A stretch of DNA of 23,566 nucleotides, taken from positions 1-23,566 of the forward strand of contig CAKUEZ010000026.1 of the NCBI GenBank assembly GCA_934646965.1, given 5' to 3'. The stretch is from an uncultured Collinsella sp. (GTDB lineage Bacteria; Actinomycetota; Coriobacteriia; Coriobacteriales; Coriobacteriaceae). The notes beneath the pieces are model-generated. The model had not been told where the DNA came from, did not search any database, and worked only from the letters and a program-made list of their open reading frames with translations. The translations under genes and the position numbers were made by a program. This document shows, piece after piece, positions 14,489-21,803 of the stretch (position 1 is the first letter of the stretch; the number at the start of each line of letters is the position of its first letter).

Positions 14489-14688
14489 TTAGATTTCGGC
14501 CCTAGCCGACATGGAACAAAAGCCATGCCCCGACGACACTCGCGACAAAAATTGCATGCCCGCATCAAGCCGAGATGAATCACGGCCAACCGAAGACGGT
14601 GACATATCCATATCCTTCGCTTGACCTTTAACATCGATCACTTGCCATTTAACCTAAGTCTTTCCAGAAGCCAATAGCGGCCGAACAT
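14489..14688 (-). pseudogene. Possible frameshifted small gene relic
   Basis: From an ATG at 14688 the minus strand reads MFGRYWLLERLRLNGK and then stops. One frame over, immediately overlapping, it continues WQVIDVKGQAKDMDMSP ... SGHGFCSMSARAEI and stops at 14489. The two pieces join naturally if one base is missing near 14645. There is no strong ribosome-binding site and no recognised family. Chance is a real alternative. Confidence 0.25.
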
Positions 14689-14726
14689 CGTTGACTTAAA
14701 GCTTGTTGGCAAGATAAACGAAATCA

Positions 14727-14756
14727 CCGGGTGCCCAAATTAAATCGGGCACCCGG
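14727..14756 (-). terminator. Hairpin, probable terminator of the zinc-ribbon/unknown gene pair
   Basis: CCGGGTGCCC (14727-14736) and GGGCACCCGG (14747-14756) pair perfectly around a 10-nt A+T-rich loop, 80-109 nt after the stop at 14836. The following minus-strand sequence (TGATTTCGTTTA) is only modestly T-rich. Confidence 0.5.
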
Positions 14757-14835
14757 CTACCAGTATCCTTATATTTTTATGGCCCAGCCATGCATTTCAG
14801 TCATCAATAAACGCCATATCGCTATCTAATGCAGC

Positions 14836-15162
14836 CTAGACTATGCTCCTGATTGCACCCTCCGCTTGGGACAGGAGCCCTTTCATCTTTTTCTTTTGCA
14901 TCCAGCCGTTAACGCCCGTTAAATCGGATTCGCCCAAGAGAGCATCGCCCATCCATCCCTCAAGCACAATTTCCCTTTCGCCAAAGGCAATCGTAAAATT
15001 ACGCTGCAGCATCAGTACGCCGTCGCCCTTCGACCAACAAGGTTCACCCTTAATTAGTTTCTGTTGAAAGCCGGCGCCCTCAATAATGCTCTTCCAGATC
15101 TCTAAGACTCTTGGCGTATCAATTTGACCGTGAGCACAAATCGTTACCGTTGTCCTTGGCAT
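14836..15162 (-). CDS. Conserved-looking small protein of unknown function
   Basis: ATG 15162 is chosen because AGAAGGGG lies about 6 nt upstream and the gene then begins 13 nt after the stop of the zinc-ribbon membrane protein; a longer frame would overlap that gene. The 108-residue product is soluble and mixed alpha/beta (TTVTICAHGQIDTPRVLEIW, then NFTIAFGEREIVLEGWMGDALLGES). It ends in a basic helix (GWMQKKKMKGLLSQAEG). The spacing and shared strand make an operon with the upstream gene very likely. From memory, similar small proteins occur next to zinc-ribbon membrane proteins in Firmicutes, but I cannot name the family. Confidence 0.65.
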   Translation of the reverse strand: MPRTTVTICAHGQIDTPRVLEIWKSIIEGAGFQQKLIKGEPCWSKGDGVLMLQRNFTIAFGEREIVLEGWMGDALLGESDLTGVNGWMQKKKMKGLLSQAEGAIRSIV

Positions 15163-15175
15163 CTCAAGCCCCTTC

Positions 15176-15511
15176 TTATTGACCCAACTCTTCACCACAG
15201 TTCGGGCAGTGTTTTGCATCTCCTATGATTCGAGTTTGGCAATAAGGACATACCTTGCCTTTATTCCGCGTCGAGTCAATATCAACTACATTCTTGGATG
15301 TATAGCGCACACTTAGAAATAGAAGCGCACCGACAATCAGTAGAACAAACCCGATTCCAATAATTGCTAAAACCGAAAGCTCCATGCTGGTAAGAGGGGC
15401 TTTAAACGTATAACGATGAGACAACATCGCTTTTGTTATAAGCCCGTAGACCAGTGCGAAAAGGCCCAAGCCAAGTGACAGCAATGCAATGGTTTCCTTT
15501 TTTGGTTTCAT
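15176..15511 (-). CDS. Two-TM membrane protein with C-terminal zinc ribbon
   Basis: ATG 15511 is used because GGAGG lies 9 nt upstream; a GTG at 15520 directly abuts that site. The 111-residue product has two membrane helices (IALLSLGLGLFALVYGLI and VLAIIGIGFVLLIVGALLF), then a cytosolic Cys4 zinc ribbon CPYCQTRIIGDAKHCPNCGE at the C-terminus. It is the first gene of a probable two-gene operon. Dyad site 3 lies about 180 nt upstream, which links it to the Crp/Fnr-like regulator (inference). The function is unknown. Confidence 0.75.
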   Translation of the reverse strand: MKPKKETIALLSLGLGLFALVYGLITKAMLSHRYTFKAPLTSMELSVLAIIGIGFVLLIVGALLFLSVRYTSKNVVDIDSTRNKGKVCPYCQTRIIGDAKHCPNCGEELGQ

Positions 15512-15535
15512 TAGCCCCACCCTCCAGTCAGACGA

Positions 15536-15649
15536 CTAACCCTTCAAAACCTCGCAATCGATATAGCCCCCACCGTGCCAATTTCTAGAAAACCTGACGG
15601 CTTTAATGCCATAGCCTTCGTCTGCATTCGAAATCAAACACGGAATTAT
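15536..15649 (-). pseudogene. Possible C-terminal gene relic
   Basis: Just upstream of the zinc-ribbon membrane gene a minus-strand frame reads ISNADEGYGIKAVRFS, then RNWHGGGYIDCEVLKG, and stops at 15536. It is open only back to a stop at 15652-15650. In an adjacent frame the sequence upstream reads VLVASVDNQVCLNNSVFDFE, suggesting a longer gene broken by a frameshift near 15630. No family is recognised and no start is identifiable. Confidence 0.3.
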
Positions 15650-15689
15650 TTAGGCAGACTTGATTATCCACACTGGCAACAAGCACGCA

Positions 15690-15703
15690 TTAGCATTTGA
15701 TAA
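15690..15703. promoter_or_regulatory. Dyad site 3, TTAGCATTTGATAA
   Basis: Identical in its 14-bp core to dyad site 1, and the match extends to ATTAGCATTTGATAAyGCCC. It lies about 180 nt upstream of the zinc-ribbon membrane gene (start 15511), a candidate target of the Crp/Fnr-like regulator. Confidence 0.45.
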
Positions 15704-16064
15704 CGCCCCTGCGACAGCAATCTTCATTGAGGATGTAGTGCTTTCTGACATGAAGGGAAGTAAATTACGGACTATCCAAATAAATCAATGGGGCTGCAAT
15801 GAGACAGCCTCATTTTTATCATCTTGAGCGGGATTCTTTATTTGCTTACCTCGACGTCGCATTCATTTGATAGCCTGCAGCCAATTCTTAGAGCGTGGCA
15901 GTTAAGCGCTACCGAAAATAGCCGTTCGACTTAACGGATCCCGACATTCTTTCTATCATTTGATTCGCGCGCTTCAAAAGCTCTCATCGCACAACAAACG
16001 CTGTAGCGGTGAACAAAATATGGCCAGTCGTTACTATCTTCGCAGAGTATGATGCCCAAAGCGC

Positions 16065-16109
16065 AATAAAAAAGGCGGTTAAGCGTATTCGCTACGCCTA
16101 ACCGCCTTT
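16065..16109 (-). terminator. Rho-independent terminator of purN
   Basis: A stem of 17 bp with one mismatch (16071-16087 with 16093-16109, AAAGGCGGTTA outer part) is followed on the minus strand by TTTTTTATTG. It starts 13 nt after the purN stop. Confidence 0.88.
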
Positions 16110-16121
16110 ACAAGCAAGCCG

Positions 16122-16820
16122 TTATTTCGCAGGATCCACAGCGACCTTGCCGCTCTCCAGTACGTGAACGCGACCGTCGGCGAGCATTTGCACGACCTCG
16201 GGATACAGCACGTGCTCGATCGCGTGGATGTGTTCCTCGAGCGTGTCGACGTCCCAGCCCTCCTCGACAGCCAGCGCGCGCTGGGCGATGATAGGACCGT
16301 TGTCGTAAATCTCGTTGGCAAAGTGCACGGTCACGCCAGTCACCTTGACGCCACGCGCGAACGCGTCGTCAATCGCATGGGCACCGGTAAAGCTCGGCAG
16401 CAGCGCCGGATGCAGGTTGACCACGCGATTGGGGAACGCCGCCAGCAGCGGCGTGTGCACCATGCGCATGTAACCGGCCATGACCACGTACTCGCAGCCG
16501 CGCTCGAGCAGCTCGTGCGCGATGACCTCGTCGGCGGCGATGGGGTCGGCATAGACATCCTTGGACAGCGTGAGCGTCTGGATGCCCGCACGCTCGGCAC
16601 GCTGCAAGCCCTTGGCCGAAGGACGGCTCGACACCACAAGTTCAATCGAAGCATTGAGCTTACCGGCGGCAATCAGATCGATCAGCGCCTGCAGGTTGGT
16701 GCCCGAACCACTGATGAGCACGCCGATCTTGAGCGGCTCAGCCGTATCGGTGCCAGTCGGGCGGGTGTAGGGCACAAAGCCCAGGCCCTCGGCAGCGGCC
16801 ATCTGCTCGTTAGCGCTCAT
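16122..16820 (-). CDS. purN: Phosphoribosylglycinamide formyltransferase (GAR transformylase 1)
   Basis: This 232-residue cytosolic enzyme transfers a formyl group from 10-formyl-tetrahydrofolate to GAR, an early step of IMP synthesis. The first 30 residues are an extension; the Rossmann core starts LKIGVLISGSGTNLQALID. The catalytic triad is visible: Asn135 and His137 in VVNLHPALLPSF and Asp173 in YDNGPII. These sit at a constant offset of 29 from the E. coli enzyme's Asn106, His108 and Asp144. The ATG at 16820 overlaps the end of purM by 11 nt, so translational coupling is likely. It is the last gene of the purF-purM-purN group and ends in a strong terminator. Confidence 0.96.
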   Translation of the reverse strand: MSANEQMAAAEGLGFVPYTRPTGTDTAEPLKIGVLISGSGTNLQALIDLIAAGKLNASIELVVSSRPSAKGLQRAERAGIQTLTLSKDVYADPIAADEVIAHELLERGCEYVVMAGYMRMVHTPLLAAFPNRVVNLHPALLPSFTGAHAIDDAFARGVKVTGVTVHFANEIYDNGPIIAQRALAVEEGWDVDTLEEHIHAIEHVLYPEVVQMLADGRVHVLESGKVAVDPAK

Positions 16821-17913
16821 CGGAGTACACGACCTTACCGGAACCCTCGACGCACTCGCCCACGCGGAACGGCTTCTCGCCCAGCGCGACCAGAGCCTCG
16901 GTCACGGCGGCCTCGTCCTCGGGGGCGACGATCAGGCACAGGCCAACGCCCATGTTGAAGGTCTTGCATGCCTCGTTGGGCGCGAGCTCGGCCTGGCGCG
17001 ACACGTAGGTGATGACGGGCGGAACATCCCAGCCCATCTCGGCGCCGTTGCGGGTGACCACGGCGTCGACATCGTCGGCGAGCGCGCGGTTGAGGTTCTC
17101 GGTGATGCCGCCACCGGTGATGTGGGCGATGGCGTGAACGTTGGCGCCGCCACGCAGCAGCTCCAGAATCGGCTTGACGTAAATGCGCGTGGGAGCCAGC
17201 AGGGCGTCGGCAAGCGAAGCGCCGCCGAGCTCCTCGAGCGGACGGCTCAGCTCCTCGGCCTTAGCGGCGGCCTCGGGCGTACCCGGCTTGATGCCGTCGA
17301 CGCCGATAACCTTGCGCACGAGCGAGTAGCCGTTGGAGTGCACGCCGGTGGAGGGCAGGCCCAGGATCACATCGCCGGGACGGACGTTCGCGGGGTCGAG
17401 CATCTTGGGACGGTCGACGACACCCACGGTAAAGCCGGCGAGGTCGTAGTCGGCAGGGGCCATGACACCCGGGTGCTCGGCCATCTCGCCGCCCACAAGC
17501 GCGCAGCCCGCGAGCTTGCAGCCGTCGGCCACGCCCTTGATGATCTTTGCCATGTGCTCGGCCTCAATGTGACCGATAGCAACGTAATCCAGGAAGAACA
17601 GCGGCTCGGCGCCCGAAGCCAGAATATCGTTGACGCACATGGCAACCAGGTCCTGGCCCACCGTCTCGTGACGGTCCATGATCTGGGCGAGCACGAGCTT
17701 GGTACCCACACCGTCGGTGCCGCTGATCAGAATCGGGTCTTCCATATCCTTAAGCGCGGCTGCCGAGAACAGGCCACCAAAGCCACCGATGCCGCCGATA
17801 ACCTCGGGGCGGTTGGTGTCCTTGACCATCTGCTTAATAGCGTCGACGGCGCGGCCACCCTCGGCGGTATCGACGCCGGCGTCCTCGTACGTCACATGCT
17901 TGCTGTCGCTCAT
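16810..17913 (-). CDS. purM: Phosphoribosylformylglycinamidine cyclo-ligase (AIR synthetase)
   Basis: This 367-residue cytosolic enzyme makes AIR from FGAM with ATP. The start at ATG 17913 has GAGAGGAAGG just upstream. Family motifs run along the whole length: GIGGFGGLF near residue 42, the SGTDGVGTKL loop that binds nucleotide, GQDLVAMCVNDILASGAEPLFFLDY, ALVGGEMAEHPG, GLPSTGVHSNGYSL and HITGGGITENLNR. Length is slightly above the usual 345. It follows purF by 156 nt containing two hairpins, and overlaps purN. Confidence 0.96.
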   Translation of the reverse strand: MSDSKHVTYEDAGVDTAEGGRAVDAIKQMVKDTNRPEVIGGIGGFGGLFSAAALKDMEDPILISGTDGVGTKLVLAQIMDRHETVGQDLVAMCVNDILASGAEPLFFLDYVAIGHIEAEHMAKIIKGVADGCKLAGCALVGGEMAEHPGVMAPADYDLAGFTVGVVDRPKMLDPANVRPGDVILGLPSTGVHSNGYSLVRKVIGVDGIKPGTPEAAAKAEELSRPLEELGGASLADALLAPTRIYVKPILELLRGGANVHAIAHITGGGITENLNRALADDVDAVVTRNGAEMGWDVPPVITYVSRQAELAPNEACKTFNMGVGLCLIVAPEDEAAVTEALVALGEKPFRVGECVEGSGKVVYSDER

Positions 17914-17933
17914 CTGAGCCTTCCTCTCCCATT

Positions 17934-17961
17934 ACCGTTTGCCGCGCGGGCGCCAAACGGT
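17934..17961. promoter_or_regulatory. Intercistronic hairpin in front of purM
   Basis: ACCGTTTG (17934-17941) and CAAACGGT (17954-17961) pair perfectly around a G+C-rich loop, just upstream of the purM ribosome-binding site. It could modulate purM translation or mRNA stability. Confidence 0.4.
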
Positions 17962-18029
17962 GCTCATAGTTGCGTTCATCCCGGCGCATGCCATAACAAC
18001 ATGCGCCATCATATCAACAAAACAGCAGG

Positions 18030-18072
18030 TAAAACCTACCAAAATAAACCTGTCCCTAAATGGCAGGTTTTA
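18030..18072. repeat. Hairpin with CTGTCCC loop overlapping the purF stop
   Basis: TAAAACCTACCA (18030-18041) pairs with TGGCAGGTTTTA (18061-18072) at 11 of 12 positions. The loop contains CCTGTCCCTA. The right arm includes the purF stop codon. It is another member of the TGTCC hairpin set and may partly terminate purF transcripts. Confidence 0.55.
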
Positions 18073-19740
18073 GGCCTCGCCGTGCTCCTCTTCCCAGCTG
18101 CGGTCGTCGTATTTCTCGACCACGGCGTCGTCGTCAAAGTGCAGCGGCTTGTCCAGGTTACGGGGCTTAAAGCCCTCCATAAACTTATCGCGGCCAAAGC
18201 TCTCGGGAATCGCCACGGGATAGCGACCGGTAAAGCACGCGTCGCAGTAGCCGCCCTTGGGCATGACCTTCAGCAGGCCCTCGACCGAAAGGAAGGCCAG
18301 CGAATCGGCGCCAATGTACTCACAAATCTCATCGACCGTCTTATTGGCGCTGATGAGCTGCGACTGCACGTCGGTATCGATACCATAGAAGCACGGCCAG
18401 ATGACCTCGGGCGAGTTGATGCGGATGTGAATCTCCTTGGCACCGGCGTTGCGCAGCATCTTGACGAGCTGCACCATGGTGGTGCCGCGCACGATGGAGT
18501 CGTCGATGACGACCAGGCGCTTGCCCTCGATGTTGTCACGCAGCGGGTTGAGCTTCATGCGCACGCCCATGGCGCGCAGCTCCTGCGTAGGCTCGATAAA
18601 CGTACGGCCCACGTAGCGGTTCTTGATGAGGCCCTCGCCAAAGGGAATGCCGCTCTCGTGCGAATAACCCTCCGCGGGCGGCAGGCCGGAGTCGGGCACG
18701 CCAATGACCAGGTCGGCCTCGACGGGCTCCTCGTGTGCCAGCTGGCGACCCATGTCGTAGCGGCAGGCGTAGACGCTCTTGCCGTTCATAATGGAGTCGG
18801 GACGAGCGAAGTAGACCTGCTCAAAAATGCAGTTGGCGGGCTCTTCGGCGGCGGGCACGCCCTGCTCGGACACAAGGCCCTCGGCGCTGATGCGCAGGAT
18901 CTCGCCGGGACGGACGTCGCGCACGTACTCGGCGCCCACGATATCCAGCGCGCAGGTCTCGGAAGCAACGACCCAGCCGCCGGCGCGGGTGACATGGGTG
19001 ACAGCGTCGACCGTCGCGGCCTCATCCTGCGACGGCAGCTGCGAAACGGATGCGGCATCGGCCTGGTCCAGGCCCTCGTCCACAAGCTTGCCCAGCACGA
19101 GCGGACGAATGCCATGCGGGTCGCGGAAGGCGTAGAGCGCCTGCTCGTTGATGAGCGTCATGGCGTAGCCGCCGCGCACGAGCTCCATGGTCTTGCGGAT
19201 GCCCTCACGCAGATGGCCCGTACGCTGGGTAAAGTAGCCGATGAGCTTGGTCGCGACCTCGGAATCCGAGTTGGAGAGGAACGGCACGCCGAGCTCGATC
19301 AGCTGGCGGCGCAGCTCGTCGGTGTTGACGAGGGTGCCGTTGTGCGCAAGCGCGATGATGACGCTATTGATGGTCGAGAGGTGCGGCTGCGAGGCTTCCC
19401 AGCTCTTGGCGCCGGCAGTGCCATAGCGCACGTGACCCACGGCCAGCTGGCCGGAGAGCGTCGACAGGTCGGCGTTGGAGAACACGCGGTCGAGCAGGCC
19501 CAGATCCTTGCGAACCATAACCGTGCCGCCGTCACCCACGGCGATTCCCGCCGATTCCTGGCCGCGGTGCTGCAGCGCACGCAGGCCAAAGTACGTCAGT
19601 CGAGCCACGTCGCGATCGGGCGCCCACACACCAAAAATGCCGCATTCCTCATGCAGCTGGTCGGAGTCCGGATCATACGTCGACATGGCGTTCACCTGTC
19701 CCGCGGCACGCTCGGCCGCGCGGATGGTTTCTTGAGACAT
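18070..19740 (-). CDS. purF: Amidophosphoribosyltransferase (glutamine PRPP amidotransferase)
   Basis: This 556-residue cytosolic enzyme commits PRPP to purine synthesis by forming phosphoribosylamine with glutamine ammonia. ATG 19740 has GAGGGG 5 nt upstream. The glutaminase nucleophile is Cys33 in LHEECGIFGVW, so residues 1-32 are probably a cleaved propeptide, longer than usual; Met19 is an alternative start. The PRPP loop reads RLVVIDDSIVRGTTM. Cysteines in VYACRYDMGRQ, WPCFYGIDT and GGYCDACFTGRYP fit the iron-sulfur form of the enzyme seen in Bacillus. It is the first gene of the purF-purM-purN group, with a TATAAT -10 upstream. Confidence 0.96.
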   Translation of the reverse strand: MSQETIRAAERAAGQVNAMSTYDPDSDQLHEECGIFGVWAPDRDVARLTYFGLRALQHRGQESAGIAVGDGGTVMVRKDLGLLDRVFSNADLSTLSGQLAVGHVRYGTAGAKSWEASQPHLSTINSVIIALAHNGTLVNTDELRRQLIELGVPFLSNSDSEVATKLIGYFTQRTGHLREGIRKTMELVRGGYAMTLINEQALYAFRDPHGIRPLVLGKLVDEGLDQADAASVSQLPSQDEAATVDAVTHVTRAGGWVVASETCALDIVGAEYVRDVRPGEILRISAEGLVSEQGVPAAEEPANCIFEQVYFARPDSIMNGKSVYACRYDMGRQLAHEEPVEADLVIGVPDSGLPPAEGYSHESGIPFGEGLIKNRYVGRTFIEPTQELRAMGVRMKLNPLRDNIEGKRLVVIDDSIVRGTTMVQLVKMLRNAGAKEIHIRINSPEVIWPCFYGIDTDVQSQLISANKTVDEICEYIGADSLAFLSVEGLLKVMPKGGYCDACFTGRYPVAIPESFGRDKFMEGFKPRNLDKPLHFDDDAVVEKYDDRSWEEEHGEA

Positions 19741-19781
19741 GGCATCCCCTCAGAGCCTCGTATTTTGGCGTTACCCGCCTT

Positions 19782-19787
19782 ATTATA
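19782..19787 (-). promoter_or_regulatory. purF promoter -10 (TATAAT)
   Basis: A perfect minus-strand TATAAT lies 42 nt upstream of the purF ATG. No good -35 is seen at 16-18 nt. No riboswitch-like fold was noticed in the short leader. Confidence 0.5.
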
Positions 19788-20025
19788 CGCACGGCGCGAC
19801 GCGCTCCCATGTGCATGAGCAGCGCTTTTTAAAAGCCCACCGAGCTAATAATCCGTTTTGCGGCCAAACATTTATTTGGCTACACGGTACGGACGGCAAC
19901 TCCGCGCCACGGCGCCTCTCGCCCACCGTTAGGGGTTACATTGTTGCAATTGGGACGTTCGTCCTGTCTTTTGGCTGGTCGGCAGCGTATCCTTGTAACC
20001 TACAACAAGACGAGAAAGGTTATGT

Positions 20026-21255
20026 ATGGATCGAAACGAACTCGACCCCAGCGTCCCCAGCGCCACAGAGGTCAAGAAGATCCCGCTTATCATTAAGGTA
20101 TATGCCGTCCTGTGCATCCTGTCCGGCGTGAGTACGCTTCCGTCGGTCGGCGCCTTTATGTGGCAGGTCATCACCGCGCTCCTCAACGGCAACGCCGCCG
20201 AAAAGCTCGGCGACAACATGCTGGTCGCGGTCGGACTCATCGTCGCCGGCATCATGCTCTCTGCGGCAAGTGCCGTCATCCTGATTATCTTTGGCCTGGA
20301 CCTCATCAAAAACCAGCGCCGCAACGCCGCCCGCCTGTCCTACATCCTTATTGCATTCACCGTCGTCGAGCTTTTGGTCGACGTGATGCTCCAGGGCATC
20401 GGCCTCTTCCTGCTGCGCCCCGCCATGCAGCTCGCGATTCTCGTCGCCCTTTCGGCCACCATCGACCCCACGCTGCGTCAGGAGCGCGAGCTGCAGCGGC
20501 GCCTACAGGAGATGCTCGACCGCGATGCCGCCGCCGCGGGCATGCTCGGCCGCGATGAGACCGGCGAGGGCTACATTAAGCTCAACTACTTCAACCTGTT
20601 CTGGGTATTCTTCGTTTGCTGCGTACTTGGCCTGATCGCCGAGGACATCTGGCACATGACGGTCGACGACCCAGGCGTCTACCAGAATCGCGCCGGTATG
20701 CTGTTTGGCCCCTTCAGCCCCATCTACGGCTTTGGCGCCGTGCTCATGACCATGGTGCTCAACCGCTTCTATAAAAAGAACCCCGTCATCATTTTCCTGG
20801 TGAGCGCCCTGCTCGGCGCCAGCTTTGAGGTGTTCGTGGGCTGGTTTATGCAGACCTCGTTTGGCGTGGTTTCGTGGAGCTATTCGCACATCACGCTGTT
20901 CGGCATGCCCGATCCGCTCGTCGTCCTTACGGGCGGACGCACCTGCACGGAGTTTGCCTGCCTATGGGGCCTGGGCGGCCTTATCTGGATTAAGCTGCTG
21001 CTGCCAAGGCTGCTCAAGCTCATCAACATGATCCCGTGGAAGAGTCGCTACTCGGCCACCGTCATCTTTACCGTCATCATGCTGGTCGACGGCGTCATGA
21101 CGCTGCAGTCGCTTGACTACTGGTACCAGCGCGTCAACGGCACGGTTCAGGATATCCCCGTTGCGCAGTTCTATGGCGAGTACTTCGACAACGAGTACAT
21201 GGAAAACCGCTTCCAGAGCATGACCATGAGCCCCAAGGACGCCACCCGCGTGTAA
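20026..21255 (+). CDS. CmpB-family multi-pass membrane protein (putative ABC transporter permease, DUF1113-like)
   Basis: This 409-residue protein starts at ATG 20026, with GAGAAAGG 6 nt upstream. The N-terminal half has four helices (VYAVLCILSGVSTLP, LVAVGLIVAGIMLSAASAV and others) and an amphipathic charged linker around 150-185. The C-terminal half matches the ABC_trans_CmpB family: NLFWVFFVCCVLGLIAEDIW, NRAGMLFGPFSPIYGFGA, SALLGASFEVFVGWFMQ and GVVSWSYSH. Despite the family name, a transport role is not demonstrated and no ATPase is adjacent. It stands alone on the plus strand, divergent from purF, and ends in a strong terminator. Confidence 0.82.
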   Translation: MDRNELDPSVPSATEVKKIPLIIKVYAVLCILSGVSTLPSVGAFMWQVITALLNGNAAEKLGDNMLVAVGLIVAGIMLSAASAVILIIFGLDLIKNQRRNAARLSYILIAFTVVELLVDVMLQGIGLFLLRPAMQLAILVALSATIDPTLRQERELQRRLQEMLDRDAAAAGMLGRDETGEGYIKLNYFNLFWVFFVCCVLGLIAEDIWHMTVDDPGVYQNRAGMLFGPFSPIYGFGAVLMTMVLNRFYKKNPVIIFLVSALLGASFEVFVGWFMQTSFGVVSWSYSHITLFGMPDPLVVLTGGRTCTEFACLWGLGGLIWIKLLLPRLLKLINMIPWKSRYSATVIFTVIMLVDGVMTLQSLDYWYQRVNGTVQDIPVAQFYGEYFDNEYMENRFQSMTMSPKDATRV

Positions 21256-21293
21256 CGCCCAATACCGGCTCAAATCATCCACCCACGCACACG

Positions 21294-21333
21294 AAGCCCG
21301 CCGGCAGTTCAGAAGCTGCCGGCGGGCTTTTGT
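21294..21333 (+). terminator. Rho-independent terminator of the CmpB-family gene
   Basis: A perfect 14-bp stem (AAGCCCGCCGGCAG at 21294-21307 with 21316-21329) has an 8-nt loop and is followed by TTTTGTTCT. Confidence 0.9.
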
Positions 21334-21364
21334 TCTCTATTGAGGGCGCGCGGTGGACCGAGCC

Positions 21365-21784
21365 TTACGCCTCGCGCTCGACCTCGCTCACGCATTCATT
21401 TTTAATGGTGCCGACAAGCGCCTGCAGCGCGTCGACCACGTGCGGGCGAATGTCCCCGCCAATGAGCACGAGCATGATATCGTCACCCACGGCAAGCTCG
21501 CCGCTCGCCAGCCACACGCGCACGTAGCCGATGCCCGGCATCGCACGCGTCGCCTTGATCGCGGCCTGTACCTTGTCGGCGTCGTAGCCAAACACCATGC
21601 CGCCCACCTTGTGTCCAGGCGCCACGCCATCGGTCTCAACCCCGCGCACCTCGGACTTGGGCGTCGAGCGTACCACGCCGTTATGCGTCAGGTACATACC
21701 GCAGCCAGCTGCCGAAGCATCAGCCTTGGCTTCACGAAGCCAAACATCGACCGAAGGCATCGATTTGCCACTCTCAAGCATCAT
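21365..21784 (-). CDS. MoaE-like protein (molybdopterin synthase large-subunit fold)
   Basis: This 139-residue protein has ATGs at 21784 and 21781, with AGGGAG upstream of both. The fold pattern resembles MoaE: GMYLTHNGVVRSTPKS near residue 30 (MoaE has a similar gaxvxFxGxvR strand), and a C-terminal half YVRVWLASGELAVGDDIMLV, DIRPHVVDALQALVGTIKNE with the final basic/acidic EVERE. In real MoaE the conserved VHRVG, HR and PIWK segments are active-site parts. Here the corresponding His-Arg and Trp-Lys residues are replaced, so catalysis of molybdopterin formation is doubtful. No other molybdenum-cofactor genes are near. A diverged, perhaps regulatory, relative is my reading. Confidence 0.55.
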   Translation of the reverse strand: MMLESGKSMPSVDVWLREAKADASAAGCGMYLTHNGVVRSTPKSEVRGVETDGVAPGHKVGGMVFGYDADKVQAAIKATRAMPGIGYVRVWLASGELAVGDDIMLVLIGGDIRPHVVDALQALVGTIKNECVSEVEREA

Positions 21785-21803
21785 TTCTCCCTCTGATTTT
21801 CCA

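Larger units (their letters stand above)
14418..14835. other. 418-nt gap with a gene relic and one hairpin
   Basis: No intact gene is seen. It contains the probable frameshifted relic at 14489-14688 and the hairpin at 14727-14756, described separately. Confidence 0.5.
15512..16121. other. 610-nt gap at the right edge of the A+T-rich island
   Basis: No intact gene is seen. It contains the relic frame at 15536-15649, dyad site 3 at 15690-15703, partial CATTTGAT motifs near 15864 and 15957, and the purN terminator at 16071-16109. A weak stem GGCTG/CAGCC (15792-15809), followed on the plus strand by CATTTTTATC, could end an unannotated plus-strand transcript. Confidence 0.5.

Noticed and set aside
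14473..14634. A 53-codon minus-strand frame with several Cys (CNFCRECRRG)
   Set aside because: Looked like a zinc knuckle, but it lacks a ribosome-binding site and lies in a different frame from the more protein-like relic at the same place.
17122..19818. An 898-codon plus-strand open frame
   Set aside because: It is antisense to purM and purF, whose products have complete family motifs; long antisense frames are common in G+C-rich DNA. Its Leu/Val/Arg/His-rich product shows no domain.
19741..20025. Possible riboswitch in the purF/CmpB divergent gap
   Set aside because: The purF leader from the -10 to the ATG is only about 40 nt, and no purine or PRPP aptamer core was recognised. Only small dyads (GGTTACA/TGTAACC at 19934 and 19994) were seen.
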